From: Linyphia triangularis | Taxonomy: Eukaryota > Arthropoda > Arachnida > Araneae > Linyphiidae | Reading direction: 5' to 3' | Assembly: GCA_963978545.1 (NCBI GenBank) | Contig: CAXBTE010000060.1 | Location: 1-64,000, forward strand | DNA length: 64,000 nt | Shown here: one piece after another, positions 25,760 through 35,064 of the stretch | How positions within the stretch are numbered: position 1 is the first letter of the stretch | Layout: each line of letters begins with the position of its first letter | The notes under the pieces: generated by a model | Databases searched by the model: none | Told to the model about the DNA's origin: nothing | The model's input: the letters and a program-made list of their open reading frames with translations, nothing else | Made by a program: the position numbers and the translations under genes

Positions 25760-25912
25760 ATCTGTTGAATTAAAATTGTAACACATACTCTTTTAAGTTT
25801 GCGTAGACACTTTCCTTTTTTGACTAGGACTGTTTGGGAAAAAGACCACCTCTTCAAATATTGGCTTCCAAAAGTTTTTCCCTCCAAAAGGTACTCAAGG
25901 GACCATTTGCAT
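25760..25912 (-). other. Exon X3-like block, cassette copy 4
   Basis: Starts after TTTATTTTCAG at 25912. An extra G after ATGCAAATG shifts the initial frame; past it the frame SLEYLLEGKTFGSQYLKRWS is open for ~55 codons, longer than in other copies and rich in Lys near the end. Confidence 0.45.
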
Positions 25913-26013
25913 CTGAAAATAAATGAAAGAATCAGTTTATCTATAAAATATATAAAATCAGAAGAAACAATTAATGTCAATACATAGAATGTAGATTTTA
26001 TGTATTTATTTAC

Positions 26014-26087
26014 CTCTTTATCGTTAGATGCTTATTTCTTCAATAAGAGTAAGGCATCCATAGAATCGTTCCTTATCTCTTCGGCAT
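26014..26087 (-). other. Exon X2, cassette copy 4
   Basis: 74 nt, identical in frame and splice sites to cassette copy 2 (TTTATTTCCAG ... GTAAATAAA), including the TAA after LLLLKK. Confidence 0.55.
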
Positions 26088-26169
26088 CTGGAAATAAAAA
26101 ATTACAATTTAGGAGATTTAAAAAATATTGAAAATATATGACAAGATCTAAATGAATATCAGTACTTAC

Positions 26170-26226
26170 CACATAAGAATGGGATGCCAGCAAAAATGTC
26201 CCTGCAATTCGTTTGAGGTAAACTCT
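26170..26226 (-). other. Exon X, cassette copy 4
   Basis: 57 nt between ...ATTGGCAG and GTAAGTACTG, an excellent donor. The frame reads SLPQTNCRDIFAGIPFLC. The NCRD and IPF.C cores are shared with the other copies. Confidence 0.55.
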
Positions 26227-26854
26227 CTGCCAATATTGGTAAACATGTGAAAAATGAAAACAAATTAGTAAGAATTTTAACTAATAAACAATTAAATTAT
26301 ATACTTTACTCTTTGGAAATCTTAACTTCATTAACTTGTTTCTTTTGGCCAATTTTTAACCCTTTATCTCTTAGTCAAAGAATGTCTTCAAATTTCACTC
26401 ATTCAAAGAATGGGTTTGGGGAGAGAACAATTTTCAAAAAGTAACCTAAACACTGCCTAGTTACAGTGATAGAAAAAAAAATTAAAAATATGGAGTAATA
26501 AGTGTTCTATCAACAACTAAGCGATAAAAATGGAGTTAATTAAACTGATTTTTAGGTTATACCAATTGCTATGTGATGAAGTGCTAAACAAAAAATTACA
26601 CTTTGCTACTTTTCGTTTCGTAAAAACACATATAAACATGTTTTACAATCCCAAAAATAGTGCAAACTTTCAAATTACTATAGTGATTATCATGGAAAAT
26701 ATATGAAGTATTTAATAAAGCTTTTTGAAAACATTGGAATGGCATCGGTGATATGTTGAATAGAAAGATGATCAATTTGGTTGATGGTAACTATTAAATC
26801 AATTTTAGCTCCGATTCCGTAACTTCCTTAATCGCTTCGGATTACTCATTACCA

Positions 26855-26933
26855 AATTAACGTCATCCAATCACACTGAAATTTGACAGATAGATTCGTT
26901 GTCGATAATGTGGAGTTATATCAAGTTTTGGGA
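26855..26933 (-). other. W block 1 of member B
   Basis: Acceptor TTTCTTGTGATAG precedes TCCCAAAACTTGATA. The block reads DNESICQISV around its centre, with stops before and after. It is the direct counterpart of W block 1 of member A. Confidence 0.42.
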
Positions 26934-27074
26934 CTATCACAAGAAAGCCGCTTTTACACACGTTTATATTATCCAGATAACAAGATTAATTAAAACATGT
27001 TCAATTTGGCGATATATAATGGTTGAAACCCTCTCCTATTAAGGTTGAAGAAGCAAAATCTTTGAAAGGCTAAT

Positions 27075-27158
27075 TAATGAAGTTTCCGTCATCCAATTCA
27101 ACTGAATCTTGGCAAATAGACTCGTTTTGGATGACAATGTTTTCAGTCAAGTTTTAGG
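27075..27158 (-). other. W block 2 of member B
   Basis: The best preserved W frame: it starts NLTENIVIQNESICQDSVEL, continues DDGN and is open until TAG at the end of the block. It is the counterpart of W block 3 of member A. The acceptor AG is missing, as in its A counterpart. Confidence 0.45.
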
Positions 27159-27559
27159 ATCAAAAAAGAAGTTAGTAAATAGTTCGGAATGGATACTATG
27201 TTCTTAGGGGTCAAACACTATGAATACTCGATTTGAGTTCAATAAGTTGTAATTGCACCTAAAAATTGGCAAAGCATCAAAGGATTTATTTTTAAAAAAA
27301 TTATGGATTTTATTTTAGACAATAACTTTTGATTTAGTTAAAATTATTGATCTTAATTATTTGAAGGAAAAAAAAAAGGAATAAAATGTCAGTTTTTATT
27401 TTGCTAAGATAAAAAAAACAAAAAAAAAAAAAACAGTTCAATTATTTATTTTAGTGTTCAGAAATGTTTGATACTGTTGAGTCTTTATTAATGATCACAT
27501 TTCTAGCGTTCAAATTGAATAGTGAAAGCAAGATATACAATATGTACTCGGTGTAAATC

Positions 27560-27870
27560 TGAGACCTGCGAAATTCTCCAGTAGAGGTCATGCAGCCCAA
27601 CTTTAAAAGTTAGTGGCGAACGATGTTTTACATTAGTGGCAGCACAAGCGGTCAATTTTGCAGAATTTAATACTTATACCAGACACACATACGGGTTTTC
27701 AACACCTCAAATTCACCAATTTCATTTATTTTGACAAATCCGTTCAAATGAAAATGGGTTTCATGGGAAAACCAAATGCAGTCGTCACTCAATTTACTCT
27801 CAGAAATCAATTCTGATACTGGTGTGTTTGTAATTCCATACCTTTTGTATTTTCCATATCACTTGTCCCT
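27560..27870 (-). pseudogene. Transposase remnant in unit B
   Basis: Counterpart of the remnant in unit A. A longer open stretch reads DCIWFSHETHFHLNGFVKIN and on to stop. FSHETHFHLNGFV is the clearer match to the FSDEAHF.L.G.V motif of IS630/Tc1-type transposases; the acidic residue after S is His here. Confidence 0.48.
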
Positions 27871-28635
27871 TCTTTCTGTTTAGCTGTTTTTTGTCATTCA
27901 AATTTAGGGATGATTTTCAGAAAGACCTTGTATGAATGGAGGGATAAAATTCATAATAAAATATAGAAACTTCAATAAGTGCATTTTGACATGAGCCTTA
28001 AAGCTGAAATAACATTGGGAATCTCCATTAGTACCCTATTTTGCTTAGACAGAAAGTGGTTGTCAACGTTAAATGCATAAACACAACATTGAAATGATGT
28101 GTTAGAAGAATGGTTTGAAAACTCATAGAAAATAATGAAAGTTTCATCACTTGTCAACTTAAATAATTTAGTAGAAAGAGGCGTCTTCAAGATGGAAATG
28201 GTATTCTTCAATCTTGATTCCGCATGATGTTCCAAAAGAGCACCGTTGGAAATAGAATGTTTTATTTTAAGAAAAGCAGTTCAAAATTAATCGTAAAGGT
28301 AATAGTTGTTAATTAAATGCAACTGCTTTTTATGCAATGTAAGTGACATAATAGCGAGAAACTATATTAAAACTAAATAAAATATTTTGAGAATAGATGG
28401 GAACTAATGGATTAAAATAAAACATAAAAGTTGTCATATAATTCAGCAAAATGAGATAAAATATACAATAAATACAATGCGGTGATTTACAAGACTTGCA
28501 TACAGCAGTTTTCAAGGAATTATAATCGTGAATTTATAATAAAATCTAGTTTTCAAGTGAATCGAAATATTATTAAAATACACTAACAGCTGTTTTATGC
28601 AAGTAATGTTATACACGCAAATAAATATTACATAC

Positions 28636-28800
28636 CAAAGCAAAAGTGCATGGCTCTCATATCTTTAAATCACTTTTAAAAATAAAGAAAGTCTTGCCAA
28701 AACTGTGCAGTCAATTTTTTCTCAAAATGGCGTCGAAATAGCGATATCGCAATAATGATCTTCAGACATATTTTAATCCTTTGTTGGAAATTAATAATGT
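28636..28800 (-). other. First-exon block, member B
   Basis: Same block as in A: ATG at 28658-28660 reads MRAMHFCF plus one base, then GTATGTAAT. Roughly 170 bp upstream of the ATG on the minus strand also aligns with A, including the region of TTGTTGGAA. Confidence 0.5.
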
Positions 28801-28829
28801 GAAACTGCAAAAAACAATGATTTTTTTTT

Positions 28830-29915
28830 TAAACAATGAGTGATTTAATTGAACTGAATTTATACAAAGGTTCCAACAATACATTTTCTAAAGATTTTTA
28901 ATTACGGACTCTTCCTGTTTAATTGCCTGAATAAAAAAGATTATAATATATAAGGCTGCATGTCAATATGGGCTTATTACAAAAGTTATATTTCGAAATT
29001 TATCTTGCTAAGTCCAAAAAATCACTTTATGTATCAAAGCACCAATAAGGTATGACAAATGTTTTTTAATATCCATCCGGGATCCTCTAGCATCGAAAAA
29101 AGTTTTCGAAATTCTAAAATTTCACATTTGAGTAATTTTGAAGGAATTACTTTTTGAAATCAGTACTGATGTAGAATGAAAGAGCTTCTTGAGGAAAATA
29201 TTTTACTTAAAAAGGAATATTTCTTTACATCCAATTACGTTTTCCTTGGGGAAAAAATAGATTATAATGTGATGTAAGACAAAGTGCTGTTTCACACATT
29301 ATAATTTCCAATTACAAGCGTTACCTTGCAGCAAATACGTGGTAATTTAACTTGAATTAATAAATTTGCCGGTGGTTGGTTATGAGCGTTGTTTTGCCAC
29401 TCAAAATGTTTTTGGAAAACAAGACACTAATATAAATTTACATTAAGAACTTATTAATTTACACAAATGTAAACTTGTTAGGGACAGGGTGCAAACTAAA
29501 AATTGGAGTACTCAAATAACTTTGAAATAGTTTTGGCTGGAGTTATGAACCAAGCGTCACGGATGTAGCATGGGAAAAACGCGAATTCGCTATCACTTGG
29601 GAGTAATTTACAGTATCCCTAGTGGTCATTTACTGAAGTTATATATTCTCACTCAGAAACTATGAAAGATGCTTAAGCGATGTTCATCACAAAAAGTTAG
29701 AGTATTGGGAGATTTACGATTATGTTTGAACAAATCAGTATGAAATGTAATGTAGTAAACACTCAGCGCAGTCTCGGATATTTTACACGCTTTTACTCAA
29801 AATGATGAATTTTGAATTATGTCATTTTTGAAGAAAGGATGTAAAATATATGGATGAAAAAAAATTATTTTCTTCAATAATTACTGGCATTATCCAGAAG
29901 TTTTTAATCTTTAAC
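28830..29915. other. 3' part of unit B and its margin, no recognised gene
   Basis: Aligns with 24027-24860 of unit A until about 29700 (for example GTTATGAGCGTTGTTTTGCCA in both). No open frame of note, and no recognised element. Confidence 0.5.
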
Positions 29916-29921
29916 TATTGT

Positions 29922-30170
29922 CAGGGGCGTAGGCAGAGATTTTTTCTGGATGGGATATGAAATTTTAAGTTGACAAATCATAACAATTTTTATTTGTTAT
30001 AAGTGCTGCCTGTACCTGATAATCAAGATAATAGGGTTTTAGACATTTAAAATCGTTTTTAATAAATTTACCACCTTAAACATGACGAGTCCTATGATTT
30101 TTGAGTTATGGTAAACTGTAAACTTTCTGGAGGTGATATCCCCATATCCCACCCCCTGCCTATACGCCTG
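29922..30170. mobile_element. hAT-type MITE with 8-bp target duplication
   Basis: 249-bp non-autonomous element. The left end CAGGGGCGTAGGCAG and the right end, read inward on the other strand, CAGGCGTATAGGCAG form imperfect terminal inverted repeats. It is flanked by ACTATTGT (29914-29921) and ACTGTTGT (30171-30178), an 8-bp duplication with one mismatch. CAGGGGCG-type ends with 8-bp duplications are typical of hAT elements. No coding capacity. Confidence 0.75.
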
Positions 30171-30263
30171 ACTGTTGTATGCAGTTTCAGACCCGAGTCA
30201 ATTTTCGTGAAACGTTTCCACCCCTTAAAGTGAAGAATTGCCTCTTCCCTTCCCAAATAGATA

Positions 30264-30410
30264 CAGTCAAACCCTGTTAACGTGAAATCGCTTAACATGA
30301 AATCCCTTTTAACACGAAGTAAAAGCAGTTCCCAATACTTAAAAATTAACGCTATTTATTCGTTTAGCACAAAATTCGGTTAACATGAACCATTTCAGTG
30401 GTCCAACAAA
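30264..30410. mobile_element. pogo/Tigger-like left end
   Basis: After TA (30262-30263), CAGTCAAACCCTGTTAACGT begins a stretch with subterminal repeats of TTAACRTGAA type (30278, 30292, 30308, 30380). CAGT.(A/G)AACC starts with a TA target are characteristic of pogo-class elements. No matching right end was seen, so this is a truncated copy. Confidence 0.5.
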
Positions 30411-30429
30411 CAATTTCAGTTATAGTTAT

Positions 30430-30840
30430 ATTAAATATTCTGCCTCAGTTTGCAAGATGTCAACCAGAAACTACAGAAGGGAAGCTCGAAAGAGAAAGAG
30501 GAAGAAGAAGCAGAGAGCTGAAGAAGAGCTTAGCAAGTCAACAAATTTATAAAGTTACTTAACAATGACAAAGATAGATAAGAGGCCTGATGAACCAAAA
30601 ACCTATACCACAGTGAGTCAGTCACGGGATATTCATACTATTCCTGATACTAACCTGGTACATCTAATTGTATAGAATCTACTTGAACAAATATTATGAT
30701 TTATAAACCAGATAGTAGTACAAGCATGGAAGATTCAGCAGCAAAGAATCATATTTGACACTGACATAAAATATCTGGACTTATGAAGGGCCCCATATCT
30801 CAAATAGCTTAGGGCCTTATCAAGTCTAATACCGGCCCTG
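30430..30840. mobile_element. Remnant of a hAT-like element with right terminus
   Basis: The right end, read inward on the minus strand, is CAGGGCCGGTATTAGACTTG, a familiar hAT-type terminus ending at 30840. Inside, a plus-strand frame from 30456 opens MSTRNYRREARKRKRKKKQR, a very basic N-terminus followed by Glu-rich and STNL residues, then TAA at 30549-30551. Such KR-rich starts occur in hAT transposases of the ZMYM-like group. The remaining coding part is absent or unreadable. Confidence 0.42.
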
Positions 30841-31007
30841 GAAACACTGCAACTGAAGCGTAAAAAAAAAGGATACCAAACTCCAGTTCCAATATGTCAC
30901 TAATCGCGTGGCGGAGTGTAGCAAACATTACAATACGCATTTACCAACACAAGTAATACATGTGCTCGAGGTAAAAATTTAAAGCCATTTTAATAATAAA
31001 AAAAAAG

Positions 31008-31090
31008 GACAATTTATAATGAAAATCAAATTCAGTGTAATGGATGTAGCCACCTTGGGCAACAATACAACTTGGCACTCGATATACATC
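31008..31090 (-). pseudogene. Tc1-like transposase C-terminal fragment
   Basis: The minus-strand frame reads VYRVPSCIVAQGGYIHYTEF. The pattern (M)P.R...V..A.GG...Y is the usual C-terminal end of Tc1-like transposases. Only ~28 codons remain and nothing upstream is recognisable. Confidence 0.45.
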
Positions 31091-31900
31091 TTGTTATGCA
31101 TCATGTTTCATTTCACTTAAGAATTTTTGTAAAATTAAATTAACGTTTCAGATCTTGTAATTGAATTGATTAATAGGTAAAACTTTATTTCATACAAAAT
31201 TTATTTTCATCATATTTTATAACTGAAATTTTCTCCATCTGTAATAGTTTTTGAGAAAAAATCAATAACTTCCGTAATTCAAGTAGCTATGGGCACTGCT
31301 TTCATTTAACTCTTTTACTACAAGTAGAGAGGGCCTTCACTACTCTACGTTTACACATTTAACTAGGGGTGTAGAATATCGCAGAACATTCAAGTTCTTA
31401 TATTACCCTTTTCTTGTAAATAAAACAGAGGAATAACAGTTTTTGATGTGTCGTTTCAACGGAAGAGAAATCTGAATTAAAGATAATTGTTTTTCCACTT
31501 TTCACGCATCTATAGCATAAAGTTGATGTAAAGAATTTAAAAATATCAAAATAGCTAGTTTCTTTTATCATACGTCACCAAACTTAACAGGGGAAGTTTT
31601 CAATTATTAAAGAATTGTACATGTTTGTCTATGGTTTGGTATCTAGGTCTGATGAATGGTAATTTAAACGTGTGTATAAGTGGCATCTTAGAGGCAGTTC
31701 CGAGCCTTCCGGAGATTATCTCGCTATACACATACACAAACAGACAAAATCGAAGTTAATATAAATGATTTTAAAAGATTCAAGAAACTTCAGAAATTTA
31801 AATTTCGAATATCCACATAAACACTTCTTCCTACTCAGTCATATCGAAGAAACTTGATACAAATATTCTGAGGTCCTGCAGAGCCAAATTACACTATCCT
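31091..31900. other. No gene recognised
   Basis: AT-rich sequence without long frames. A short stretch of CACATACACAAACAGACAAA near 31728 resembles tails seen in LINE debris, but this is too weak to call. Confidence 0.4.
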
Positions 31901-31907
31901 GTTTTTA

Positions 31908-32132
31908 TTAAACAAATTCTAAGTGGGTGGAATAAGGGTAAAACTTTCTAAGTATAGAATTTCTCAGTGTACTACTTCCCATGTTCTCAGGATGTTGAAA
32001 ATTGGTACAATTGTTCACAGCAATGATCCATTGCAAATTTAAGCTATCGATATTTATATTGACCAACCCTAAAGGAGTATTAGAAGGCAAAATATTCAAA
32101 ATGTAGAATTCTTCAGCAGCCTACTCCTTGAT
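31908..32132 (-). other. Unrecognised 60-70 codon open frame with internal repeat
   Basis: The minus-strand frame is open from after TAG near 32117 to TAA at 31908-31910; TAA overlaps an AATAAA hexamer. Its first and last parts are related: the plus-strand DNA at 31925-31980 resembles that at 32072-32132 (GGAGTATTAGAAGG...AGAATTCTTCAG versus GGAATAAGGGTAAA...AGAATTTCTCAG), a ~150-bp imperfect duplication. I recognise no family. It could be a terminal exon of member C or chance. Confidence 0.25.
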
Positions 32133-32139
32133 TAACCTT

Positions 32140-32925
32140 AATTTATATTCAATTAGTGAAACAAGTGAATTATTAGTGAACAATTAAGTGAAAAATTAGT
32201 GAAAAGAATTACAGCATAAAAATATCGGATTTGAACTTAATTCAAATAACTTGATTTTACTTAAATAGAGAAGAATACATTTTAAAGCATACATCGTGAC
32301 TGAATTTCAACATTTCTAGAATTCTAAGAAATGGCATCCAAAATAGATAATATTCATAACCTTACTCTCGTAACTGTTTATAACTTTTACTTTCAATTTA
32401 CAAAATTACAAAAAATTTCAGTGAAATTTCATGCTTGGAATATTTCAAATATGCTATTTTTTTATGCAGAAATTATAGTAATAATGTATTGATTTAAATG
32501 CAATTAATTATAACATATACATATATTGACTTTTTGTAAACGTTTATAAAAAACTAGGATACTTAATTTTCCCCCCTAGATTTTCATACTTTGATATTCA
32601 ATTAATTGCTGGTCTGCATTAAAATTACAAGTAATAACGTTTGCTTGATTATGAATGTATATAAAAATGTAAGAACTCTAAAGGAAATATTATATAAAAA
32701 AAACATAATGTAGAGAGATGTTAAAACTAAGCATAGTTCGAATCAGTTAAGTTAAGTAAAAACTGAATGTGAATAAAAAGGCACAGTAAAAAGTAACCAC
32801 ATAAGGCAAAATTAGAAAAGAGACGACAAATAAAAGGGTGTAGAAGTTACAGAGCTGTACTTCTCATGATACTATAATCGAAAGATGTATTAAATTTTGA
32901 TTTTAAATAAGTTTGAAATATTATC
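32140..32925. other. No gene recognised; short AGTGAA repeats
   Basis: A small cluster of degenerate (A)ATTAGTGAA repeats lies at ~32150-32210. The rest is AT-rich and featureless up to the member C block. Confidence 0.4.
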
Positions 32926-32979
32926 GAAAATCCTGAAAACATGTTTTGGCCATTGAATATTCAAGTAAACATTACGTAC

Positions 32980-33170
32980 CAAAGCGAAAATACAAGTATT
33001 TCATTTCCTTAAAACACTTTTAAAAACAAGAAAAGTCATCCGTTATTGTATGCGATCAATTTTTGTTCAAAATGTCGTCGAAATGAGTAAAATTGCAATA
33101 ATGGTTTTCAATTATATTTCATTCCATTGTTGGAAAATAGTAATCAGAGATTGTTATAACACTGAATTTT
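32980..33170 (-). other. First-exon block, member C
   Basis: Third copy: ATG at 33002-33004 reads MKYLYFRF plus one base, then donor GTACGTAATG. Upstream similarity continues to CCATTGTTGGAA near 33124. No X, X2 or X3 block was found downstream of it on the minus strand (29.7-32.9 kb), so this member seems to have lost its body or it was replaced by transposons. Confidence 0.45.
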
Positions 33171-33234
33171 CTAGATCCAATTGGTTATTTTAATTTCATT
33201 ATTGTGGACAAAGTTCGAAATGGATTTTGAATTA

Positions 33235-33645
33235 CAGTAAAACCCCGATTATCCGAGTTTCCGCTTTAACCGAGCCAGATAATATTTCTTTAATTTTTTT
33301 TTTACGCTTGATATTTTCCTTTGTCAAAACTAGTACCGAAAAAAATTAGTACTTGATCTCTCAAATACTCAAGAAAACAAAATGTTTACATTCCTTTTCA
33401 ATGTATAACACTGCTCCTCCTATCGCGTCGCTAAAGGTCTTAATGCTTAAGTAAGAGAACTCTTTAATCATTACTATATATTATTAATTGCATGTGGTTT
33501 ACCTATAGTATAACATTTGTACTTGTCAAAACATACATTTAAACCGATACGATTTATTTTATTTTTAATTTTCGTTTTAACCGAGTTTTTCGGTTATCAG
33601 AGTTGGTCTTGGTCCACATTAACTCGGATGATCAAGACTCTACTG
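33235..33645. mobile_element. pogo/Tigger-like MITE
   Basis: 411-bp element flanked by TA (33233-33234, 33646-33647). The left end CAGTAAAACCCCGATTATCC and the right end, read inward, CAGTAGAGTCTTGATCATCC form imperfect inverted repeats that continue as GAG. Internal subterminal copies of (C)CGAGTTT occur near 33256 and 33584. No transposase. It is inserted within remnant C, so it is younger than that copy. Confidence 0.75.
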
Positions 33646-33649
33646 TACC

Positions 33650-34119
33650 AACTTTTTTTGTTTATAAACCTGCATATGAAAAGCTTGGAAAATTTGTATG
33701 CAAATCGGGTTTGTTGGAAATGTTTTCCGAAATCGATCTTGAGACATCGAACAAAAATTACCTGATGTGTCAATTAGAATACATAAAAAATTTTACAAAT
33801 GTTTTTTTTTTAATACAGAGCTGTAAAGAAACTCTGGTAAGAATGACTTGAAATTTGACATGTATTATATACTCGAATGAGAGAAAAACGGTATGGCATT
33901 GGAAAAAAATACTCTTTCAATCAATTATTTTCTTATGCCGTATCCTTCTTCTTCCCGTATATTTATGTCAAAGTTTAGGTGATTCTGGTGAAGATTGATT
34001 TTTTACAGCATTTTGGGAGTTGGACTTGTATATTATCACTCCGGGGTGATTATAATTAAAGTTCAACTTTAAGAAAGAATGATTTCAAACACATGGTATT
34101 TTATTTTGTGTCTTTAAAA
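33650..34119. other. Remnant C intron-side sequence
   Basis: Weakly alignable with 24110-24300 of unit A, for example AAATCGATCTTG in both. A curious 18-nt segment between TTTTTTTTTAATACAG and GTAAGAATG (33820-33837) looks like a splice-bounded microexon, but it is not supported by the other copies. Confidence 0.3.
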
Positions 34120-34250
34120 CAGGCTCGGCCTGGCCTTTTGGGATTCGGAGACGCCCTCCCTAGAAACTTTACTCTTCGTTTCCAGACGAAGAAAGAAAGA
34201 AAAGAAACGACAAATGAATGACCTATCACCCACGGCAGTGACAAAATAAA
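34120..34250. repeat. GC-rich block, possible SINE fragment
   Basis: A sudden GC-rich island (GGCTCGGCCTGGCCTTTTGG, GGAGACGCCCTCCC) followed by a perfect stem CTTCGT..ACGAAG and A-rich sequence, ending CCCACGGCAGTGAC. Composition unlike the surroundings suggests a retroposed fragment. No tRNA boxes were identified with confidence. Confidence 0.3.
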
Positions 34251-34800
34251 TTTGAAATAAAAACATAATTACCAATTTTTGGTGACATTTGTTTAAATAT
34301 GGAACATTATTTTCTTTCCAATAATATTCATTTGTATGTTTCAGGGTTAGGTCTAACTTAATTTAAGATTGGATTGTGTTTTTATGATTGAGAAAATATA
34401 TCAATGAAATTTTTAGCCATTTCTTGCCTGCTCTTGAGTCTTGCTTGATTTAGTAATGTAAAAACTAATAGTTATTCTTTGATGTATGACTACAAAAGTG
34501 GTGATCCATCAATCTTGCTTAAATAATAAAAAAATATACTAATGGGTAAAAACTACTACCCTAATTGAATAAAAACCATTTTTTAGGGTAGAAACATCCT
34601 TATCTGTACCCATAAAGTCTTCTAGGGGATTTTGGAATTTAACTTAACCAAGTGTAAAAAAAAATTAGTCAGATAATAAGTCATCATAACATAATATCTA
34701 CAAAAAATATGTACAATGATATTTAAAATCTAGCTACTTTAAATTTTTTACGAATTTATAACCAATCGTTTTCAAAATTCGACCTTTAAAGACAGACTAA
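34251..34800. other. No gene recognised
   Basis: AT-rich, no long frame and no terminal repeats seen. Confidence 0.4.
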
Positions 34801-34862
34801 AATAATGTCTGAAAATAGGAAAAGTAGTTTTAATATACAATATACAAGTAAACATTACGTAC

Positions 34863-35060
34863 CAAAGCAAAAAGGCGAGTGTTTTATTTCTTCTTAACAC
34901 TTTTCATACAGAAAAAAGTTTTTCTTAATTTGCCAGTCCTAGTCTTTTTCAAGATGGTGTAGAACTGAAAAAGAATGCAATAATGTTGTTTTTTAAACAT
35001 TTTACTTTATTGCTGGAAGCTGGTATTCAGATATTGTTCACTGCATTTTCTCAAGAAAAA
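34863..35060 (-). other. First-exon block, member D (start codon lost)
   Basis: Fourth copy, with the conserved donor GCTTTG|GTACGTAATG. The codon aligned with the start (34885-34887) reads ATA, not ATG, and the following codons read KHSPFCF. It is evidently a dead member. The downstream region toward 33.7 kb matches the intron side of members A-C weakly. Confidence 0.42.
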
Positions 35061-35064
35061 CAGA

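Larger units (their letters stand above)
11680..26575. repeat. Segmental duplication, copy 1
   Basis: This segment and 49106-64000 match almost base for base, at an offset of 37426 bp up to ~20144 and 37425 bp after a single-T deletion there (CCATTTTAAAAC here, CCATTTAAAAC at 57570). Differences noticed include 12194, ~12506, ~12607, ~12878, ~12955, 15346, ~16566, 19086, 20144 and 21639. It includes the last ~6 kb of satellite array 1, unit A and the start of unit B. The left breakpoint lies between a difference at ~11678 and a shared rare TTGTTCAAAA at ~11748, inside a satellite monomer. Confidence 0.95.
24930..28800 (-). pseudogene. Unrecognised multi-exon gene family, member B (decayed)
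   Basis: Paralogue of member A with the same order on the minus strand: first exon (ATG 28658-28660), two W blocks (~27158-27075 and 26933-26855), cassette copy 4 (X 26226-26170, X2 26087-26014, X3 from 25912) and cassette copy 3 (X 25354-25298, X2 25215-25142, X3 from 25040). Copy 4 keeps all canonical splice sites of X and X2 but has an extra G early in X3. Copy 3 has lost the X and X2 donors. W2 is the cleanest W reading frame. Function unknown. Confidence 0.5.
24887..29700. repeat. Unit B of an old tandem duplication
   Basis: Diverged paralogue of unit A, in the same orientation and order. Recognisable pairs include ATGTACTCGGTGTAAATCTG (27542) with GGTACTCGGTATAAATTTG (21988), and ACATACCAAAGCAAAAG in both first-exon regions. 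It lacks the mariner insertion; the empty site is near 27535-27542. Similarity fades around 29700. Confidence 0.78.

Noticed and set aside
33820..33837. 18-nt microexon between TTTTTTTTTAATACAG and GTAAGAATG
   Set aside because: The other units have no such pair at the aligned place. One good match is expected by chance in this much AT-rich DNA.
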